A stretch of DNA of 64,000 nt from Ptychodera flava (lineage: Eukaryota; Hemichordata; Enteropneusta; Ptychoderidae), in NCBI RefSeq assembly GCF_041260155.1, contig NC_091931.1, positions 16,407,476 through 16,471,475 on the forward strand, read 5' to 3'. The position numbers were made by a program, and so were the translations under genes. Of the stretch, positions 57,030 through 64,000 are shown piece by piece; the first letter of the stretch is position 1; each line of letters opens with the position of its first letter. The notes under the pieces are model-generated. The model was not told where the DNA came from, ran no database searches, and saw nothing but the letters and a program-made list of their open reading frames with translations.

Positions 57030-60000
57030 TTAATTAATTTTGTTCAATCTATAACCCGATACATTTTTCTCATTCTTCTCCTCAAAGTGTTGAAATGAAA
57101 GTGTTCTGGATTGCCGATTACACCACAACGCATTTTGCACAATGTTATGTGAATTGTCTCAAGGAAAATCTAGTCTGGACAGATGATCAGCCGTCAGTGA
57201 TAACAATAGACGTTACAACATGAGACTCTATTGATAAGTTGAACTCTGGCTAGGCATTTCAACATGATATTTTTACAGTACCACAAAAGCATTCACATGA
57301 GGGAAGTTCTTACAAAGATTGCATAACTTTGCCCATCCTAAATTGTAGACAATTATAAGACTTCGACTGATAAAAGCAGGAGCGCGTATTGTTTATAAAA
57401 ATTGTAATGGAATTCGTCTCATTTTGATACACGTACCCAGGGGGCACATAAAAGCGAATGAACGAATGTGAACAAAGCAACACAATAGCTTATGACCCCG
57501 TACGCACTGCGTGTGACCTCAACACAGACCAAGATGATGTCGGACGCGAGAGCTGTCGCTGATACACTCGCTAAGGAGCTGCTGTTATTTACAGTTCTCT
57601 TGCTTGCGATATGCAGTGTCGGGATGTCCTACGATGATTGTAATTACAAGCTCACTGTATTTTGTCGATATCTGTGTTTTCGTTTGATATGTCTATTAGC
57701 ATATGTCTATGAGCGGTCACAGACTTTGAACGCTTTTTCTTTCCGTTTTTTGTAACATTTCTTCACGAATGCATGAAACTTTGCCTATATTTTCATCTCC
57801 TGATAGCAAGGTGTATATTTAGGACTTAAAACGGGACATCTTAATAAGATAATCATGCATTTAGTATTTCACAAGTATTATTTGAGAAACAAGACTTTGA
57901 AACTTTTTTCTGCAAATTTCTCTGTACACTAGACATGGTTCAAGTCTGTGACTTGTGAATGTTTGAGTGGGGTGAACGTGATGATTTGCCTGCTATTTTC
58001 ATGTGAAACGCGTGAGTGGAGTGAACGCAATGAGTGGAGTGAACGCTATACAGGGAATTTCTCCTTGATCCGGCAGAAGCTAACTCACTACTACTGCGCA
58101 GACTCAAAGGTAACGCGTGTAATCGCTAAGGAAACCCCTGGCCTGGGCTACCAATTCCAAATAAGGTTTGTATGAAATAGGAGAGATACAAGAGCAACTA
58201 TTAAAAATGATTTTATTTTTGAAAATGCACCGACTTGAACCAAGTCTATTGTACACTTAAATATTTTGTTTGTTACATCGCACAGTTTGCTGTTCTTCAT
58301 TCAGTTCAGAATGCTATTACTCATTTCATAGGGAGGCAGCCGTACAAACTAAAACAACTACCATCTTGTTAGTTGTCTGAGGGACAGCTGCATTTAGAGT
58401 TCAGAATCGTGCAATCAATGTTGAATTTGTGACAGTTTTCAAAATAGCTTGCAGATTCAAAGCCGACATGCGTACTGGTATACTATGTATTATTTTCAAC
58501 ACTTTTAAAATATTCCTACTGAGGTCCTAGACTTGATTAACGTTGCTAAGTGGCGATACACTAAATTAATTCCGAGATGTCTTGATACTTTGAAACATCA
58601 ATGAACTCGAGGAGAAATGTTTCGTTTTTCTTGCAATGAAAATTTAAGCGACTTTTTATCCAATTCTGCGAATAAAATCTAACAGAAATGACAATTAATT
58701 CGAAGTTCACGAGAAAATGACCATGTGATTGAACTGACTGCAATATCACTATACCAATTGATGATTTGCGATCAAAATAAGAAATTTGGTCACGTGTTGG
58801 GGAACTTTCGCAAAATTTCGGTCAATTTCTAAATTGTTCGGAGATTTCGTACAGAATGTCTGTCAATTTTTAGAATTGTATCAAAACAGTATAAGGACTG
58901 ACCAAAAATTACGACTGTAGAGCCAGGCGTAAAAACGTTATTTATGACGTGGTTCAAGGGGGCTGCGCTGATATTAGTTTAAAACTTTTTTGTAAAGGAA
59001 TTAAAGTTTCAAATAAAATACACTGAGAATATAGTAAATTATTCGCATTTTCAGTACTTGGTGTTAAATATTCGACCAGCTATCCCGGTGTTCCATACAC
59101 TACATTGTTTGCATTCTACAGCCTGGCAAAGAGCAAAGATGATTATGAAATTATACGGTTCGTTCACTCATTTGCGTTGTCGAATAGGGGATAATGTGAT
59201 AGGACAATGCTGACTGTATATTTCTGAAGGGATCACTGAGATTATACATGTAATGCCAACTCTGCAATTATGCAAGAATTTTTTTCACCATTATTGTCTG
59301 CGGTCGCACGTATTTTGTAGTGCAAATATATCAATTCATGGTTAAAATCATTGAGTTGGTTAAGACGATTGTTTCACGCCGCAGATGATTGTCAATGAAC
59401 TGATTGATAAACTATATGGGATTTTGTTTCGCTTCAGATAGCAATACCTTTGTCTTGAGAAGTGGTGCCTATACACCGGCTATGGGTAGATGAACTTGGT
59501 CCGTTTCGGTCTAAAACCTGGGCTGGGATTCAATCAGATCGAATTAAAACTAGAATAATACACGTCGTTTTAGCTACGTCATAGACACTGACTTTCTAAT
59601 ACCGTCAAATTTTGGTTCTTGCCGCATAGACTTTGTTCAATGCCACACACTGATTACATTCCATGAGAGTGTAGATCCAAGAAGACAAAAAGACGCAAAA
59701 ACAAGACAGCTGCTTTCGATCGGTTAGAAATTTTTCATCAGTTCACTCGATTTAATTCAGTAAGTGTGTTAACATAATATTGTAGAACAAACCACAAAGT
59801 ATGGAATTTTATCGCAATATATTCTTTTGCACAATTTTTCATTTGCAAAAGTGTTTGCCCATCAACCTGTAAAATATTCTTTTCAGTGACAACTCAATGA
59901 TAGCTTCTCGTCGAAAAATTTTGGTTGTCCTTTGGTTTTGAACTGTCTTTTCATTATGCCACAATGTTTCCGGCTAACCGACATCCCTATTTAAAACTCG

Positions 60001-60042
60001 ACCCATACTTTTTTCCTCGTGTTCATGATTTTGCCGAATTTT
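57030..60042. other. Intergenic stretch between gene G side and the second duplication copy
   Basis: About 3 kb without recognised genes. A 264-base open frame at 57,492-57,755 has a hydrophobic centre (LLLFTVLLLAICSVGMSY), but there is no other support for a gene. A short direct repeat, GAGTGGAGTGAACGC, occurs at about 58,013-58,045. Confidence 0.45.
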
Positions 60043-60595
60043 ACTTTTTATAATAGGTTACACTGAAATAAAAATAAAAAATAAAAAAGTTCCCGAAAGA
60101 TCTACCCTACTTCCTTGGGGCTTGTTACAGGAAACACAAATGATTTCTTACGCCTTACGCTAGTTGTGAGTATGCATAACACGGTACATCTTGAATGAAA
60201 TCCCCCAAAACGTATTTGAATTTCATGAATGGTACCGTATAATTTCTCCAAAGTTGGCGGAGTCGGTCAATCCCTCCTTGGTCGTGTCATCCACAATGTA
60301 CAAGGCAACTGATAGATACCTCAACTGGAACAAGAAATAATCCATTATTCGTCTGAACAACACAGCTAATATAATTTGTCAAATAATTTTCTCCTTGCAT
60401 ATGATAATAAAATTTAGAAAAAGCGGTATTATAGACAGTCACAAACGGAAAAAAAACGAGAAGTGAAAAATTCGTTAAAATAGTAAAGCATGCAGCTTTT
60501 GCAAAAATTACGTGACGTGTCGGCAAAACGTACATTAGGAAAAATTCAAGATGGTCTACTTACTCCTAAATAACAGAAACGAAAAATGAAATCTG

Positions 60596-60933
60596 AAATA
60601 TTCAAAAAATAGAATTTCACATAGCTGCAAGAAAAAGTAAACTGAATTCACATATCAGAAATTTGGGACAGTTTTTGAAGATTGTAACTGAACAACTTTT
60701 TACATGTAACACTTTGTGTACTTGAATCTGAGACCCTTTTACCTGTTACAATATAAATAAGGGCACATTGGCTGTGACTTTTTGCTGTGTAACCGGCTGA
60801 GTGTTGCAGCCGGTGGAACTTAAAAATAGACCATGTATTTTATGGACAAAAGACATTTCTTTACCTGAATGTGTTGTATACTTATAAGAAAACCCAATAA
60901 AATGTATCAAGTGCAAAAAACCCAACTAAATCT
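60596..60933 (+). mobile_element. 338-base insertion flanked by AAATCT, present only in duplication copy 2
   Basis: Copy 1 reads straight through GAAATCTTGGCAAGAG (about 44,854-44,869); copy 2 has 338 extra bases between two AAATCT (60,590-60,595 and 60,928-60,933). The insert has no inverted ends and finishes with AATAAAATG and a short A-run, as a retroposed transcript or SINE would. It contains GGCTGAGTGTTGCAGCCGG (small hairpin). Family unknown. Confidence 0.65.
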
Positions 60934-61814
60934 TGGCAAGAGGAAAATGATTTTCATACCTCTAGTCTATAGTCTGACCAACCCTTCCCAAGACCCACTG
61001 GTCTGTCTCATACAGGTATACGCTCTTGCTCTGTCAGCTTATATCGTGAACATCCCCCGACTCGGAACTTGTCGCTCACAAAATTCTCTCTCCTACAGCG
61101 CCCCCTTGTGTTGTTCGTGAGGAAAGTGTATATCCAAAGGACAAGTCCTCGAGATTGTAATACTTTAAACATTCTGCGATGAATTTCCTAGTTTACATTT
61201 GACCAGCTTGATATAAGAATTAATTTTGGTAAGAGAATACCTCCTTATCCTAGCCAGAAATATTCTTTTTTAATAATTCTGTCTGCTTGATATGTAGAGT
61301 TTGGCAATCATGACCAATTAGTAAAGCATATTTAACTTTTGTGAATTTTTAAATGACACTTTTGTCGCCCAACACTTCGAAAATCAGCAATGAGTACAAA
61401 ATTTTCAAAATGAAAGTTGCATCAAATGTGTTTGCGGAGTACACCCTGGCCTATCCTACGAGTATTATAGTTTAACATTCTTGATCTGCCATTTTGCAGA
61501 GAGTTCACCGCCGGCAGGTACGCAATCAACAGGTGGTCAGCTTACCATATCTTCGTTTTTAATATATACAGACACGAATATGAAAGTGTCATAAAGAGAG
61601 TAATATTCTAATATGTGAATATATTGCTTTTGCAGTTACTCTCCATTTTAGATATATCGATCCCTTACGCTTACATTATTCTTATCACAGTTTGTTGTGT
61701 GCATTAATGAAATCTTTGTTTCAATGTGTGAGATGAAACTAAAATTGACTGCTGGAGGACAGAAGAGTGCTGTACATGTCGAACAGCGCACACTTCCTGC
61801 GGTAGATATATTAT

Positions 61815-64000
61815 TCATATGTATTCAACTTGCTCGATTTTCTGATGGAACACTTTCACCAGACCACTGTTCTGCTCGACCACTATCACCTGTCCGAAGG
61901 GGTCGTCGCCAGCTTCGTCGTTGTTGACGCAAATTCCAACGGGGCTTCTCAGATGGTGTGCGGGGCTGTCTACCCGGCATACAAATGAGCCGTACAGGTC
62001 GAACTTCTGTACTCGATTATTCCAACAGTCGCAAACATACACGTACCGTACATATCGGTGGCGATACCCTCCGGGTGATAAAACTGGCCGTTGTCGCTCC
62101 CGAGCGAGCCGAAAGAGAAGAGAAAGTCGCCATTGGCGCTGTACACTTTGATAGTGTGGTTGCCGCAGTTGGACACGAACACATTACCGTTGTAATCAAT
62201 GGCGACGCACCACGGACTTGACAATCGGGCATCTGCATTTTCCTGTCTTCCAAAGGTCTTGATATGGTCGCCGTCTGGTCGATAGATGAATACGGAATCC
62301 GCATCAGTATCAACAACGTAAACATTGCCGTTGATAGGGCTGACGGCTATACCTCGCGGGTGTCTTAACTCTCCCTTTCCGAAGCATTTGACGAGTTTGC
62401 CGTCTTCGTCGCACACCACGACTTGTTTGTTCCCTGCATCAGTTGTGAAAATGTTACCGTCTGCGGACACTGCAGAGAATTCGGGTTTGAAGCTCCTTTG
62501 AAAGTCTGGAAACTCGATTGTTTTCCGAAATTCGCCCGTCATAGTGGACCTCTGTAATCTTTTGTTACCAGTATCGCCCACAATTAGATCTCCACTTTTG
62601 CTCATCGTCACGCCCCATGGCCCTTTCAGCTGTCCGATACCAGAGCCAATCCCTCCGAATTTCCTGATCAAACCTTTCGGTCCGATGGTCTGGTACTCAA
62701 CGGAGGTGTCTCTTTGTGTTTTGTTCTTAGACTTCGATGCCCCTTGTTTCAAACTATTCTCCATCCTTTGACGAGAACATATCTCATCGACTAACATGTC
62801 ACTTGAGTCTGACTGCATCACTTCTTCTTGATGCGTATTCTGTTGACTTCCGGAGGACAATGTGTCCGTATTAGATATACCATCTCCACTGTCGGCAAGC
62901 TCTTTCGTTTTTTCTTTATTTTCAAACATCTCTGTCGTCGTTAACGCTTTGTTTTCTGGCTTTAACTGCGTTGTAAGAGATGTTCCTGTACTCGGAATAT
63001 TGCTGATGTTGTCAGCGTATCGTCGAACCTCACTGGGCGATGCTGTCTGGTCTGAAGTTGCACCTGCTGTAGTTTCGATCGTGGCCAAATCGCCCTCTGG
63101 TTTTGCTTCTCCCTCTTCAGAACCATTTCTATGTCCACATTCGACTTCACTCGGTTTGTGTGCATCATTCTTTGTGGTGTAATTTTGCCCTCAGTTGAAG
63201 CATTGTAATTTTGCGATGCTTCACAGGGCACAAGAACGTCTTGCCCTCGGCTGCTTCATCACTCGCCGCCCGTTCTTCCGTGCGTTCATTCGTCTCGGCT
63301 GCGTTGCCAGACACAGAATCCTGGTCTGATAGTAACGTTACTTCCCGTTGTGCATCCGCATTGAAATGGGCAGCGTCGTCTGTAGTGGCTTCTTGTTTAT
63401 CGCGTCCATCAGCATCGTTGTTGTCGTCCCCACTCATTTTCTGACCAAGGACTACCGTTGATTCCCAATTAATATCACCGCGTTCCATACCATCTTGGTC
63501 ATTGCTTTGAGTGCTGTAGTTCTCTGGTCGCTCCATCTGTAATCTACCTACCGTCTTTGCTTCACAGAAATCACTCGAAGGCGAGAAGTCCAAGTAGTCA
63601 TCTTGCGTCGGCTGGCATTTTGCGTTCACTTTCCGCAGCTCTTGAGTCTGTGACATAACTTCATTTCTGGCCGACATCAGGTATGAATCGTTACCCTGGC
63701 GAACAAGTCTCTCGGCAAAGTCCCGCACATGGATCAAGCTGTCTTGCATACATTCAACTTGCTTGAGTTCTGCGCGTAGATTCATTCTTCTGTCTTCGTA
63801 TTCATCGTTCAGTACTCTGGCAAGTTTTCACCGTCTTCTCGAATTCTCTTGGCCATGTCTTCTACCGTTCTGGTCACATGATCACTGAGTTTTTTCTTGG
63901 TGTTCTGATAGGATCCATTCAGGGACTCTATTTTTTGCTGAATGGGGCCGTCTTACTTTCGATTGCTTCACTCTCTCGGGCTTTCAATTCTTGCGTCACC
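61815..64000 (-). CDS. Gene H (partial): near-identical duplicate of TRIM-NHL gene F, N-terminus outside the window
   Basis: Covers part of the coiled coil (from about 64,000), the acidic linker and the whole NHL propeller; RING and B-boxes would lie beyond base 64,000. The protein is almost the same as gene F (KGPWGVTMSKSGDLIVGD, HPRGIAVSPINGNVYVVD and others identical). Against F it has one-base losses near 62,045, 63,187, 63,240 and 63,826 and a two-base gain near 63,944, at different sites from F's own breaks. At F's break near 46,754 H is open and reads SSGSQQNTHQEEVMQSDS. Each copy is intact where the other is broken, so the ancestral gene was open. F and H are either both decaying or both affected by sequencing indels. 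Confidence 0.8.

Larger units (their letters stand above)
60043..64000 (-). repeat. Segmental duplication, copy 2 (partner at 43,031-48,533)
   Basis: Same orientation as copy 1 and continuing past the window end. It has the unfilled site for the Harbinger-like element at about 60,304-60,327. Confidence 0.85.

Noticed and set aside
57492-57755. Open frame with a hydrophobic centre, possibly a first exon with signal peptide
   Set aside because: No conserved motif, no partner exon found, and the length is within chance for this base composition.

Overview
The window is nuclear DNA of an animal, most likely a marine invertebrate. The genes have many short exons with GT-AG introns, the base composition is AT-rich, long TA/GT/TATG microsatellites are common, and there are intronless TRIM-NHL genes, Crypton-type recombinases, a CR1/L2-like LINE and a tRNA-derived SINE. 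I cannot fix the species. No stable RNA gene, CRISPR array or prokaryotic operon is visible.

1-41,540 (plus strand) is a tandem array of one gene family in five copies, here called A to E; bases 1-118 look like the 3' end of a further copy upstream. Each complete copy is built from 8-9 short exons with the same phase order and encodes a secreted protein of about 370-395 residues. After a signal peptide and a helical N-terminal extension comes a fold that reads as a solute-binding protein family 3 (SBP_bac_3) / ionotropic-glutamate-receptor-like ligand-binding domain, but with no channel segment. A is open throughout. B has one in-frame stop. C is a relic with exons 3-7 missing and a 5.86-kb foldback element inside its exon 8. 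D and E are more diverged, each with one small frame problem.

Mobile DNA is dense in this half. A Crypton block lies in intron 3 of A, and a degraded relative lies in intron 8 of D. Both are joined on their 3' side to a long hairpin and both sit within TA microsatellites. A SINE and a dispersed repeat occur at matching intron positions in A and B, so they predate that duplication. A LINE fragment (34.7-36.3 kb, minus) separates D and E.

43.0-64.0 kb (minus strand) holds three intronless TRIM-NHL genes, F, G and H: RING, B-boxes, coiled coil and NHL propeller. These are candidate cytosolic E3 ubiquitin ligases or RNA-binding regulators. F and H are nearly identical and lie in a direct segmental duplication (about 43.03-48.5+ kb and 60.04-64.0+ kb). 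G is an older paralogue with a filamin-type repeat. All three carry several single-base frame breaks, mostly one-base losses, which suggests residual assembly indels or recent decay. Comparing the duplicates exposes a 1.29-kb Harbinger-like element (TAA duplication) in one copy and a 338-bp insertion in the other.

Nothing in the sequence links the secreted binding-protein array to the TRIM cluster functionally; they are simply neighbours. The rest is intergenic DNA with palindromic elements and microsatellites.
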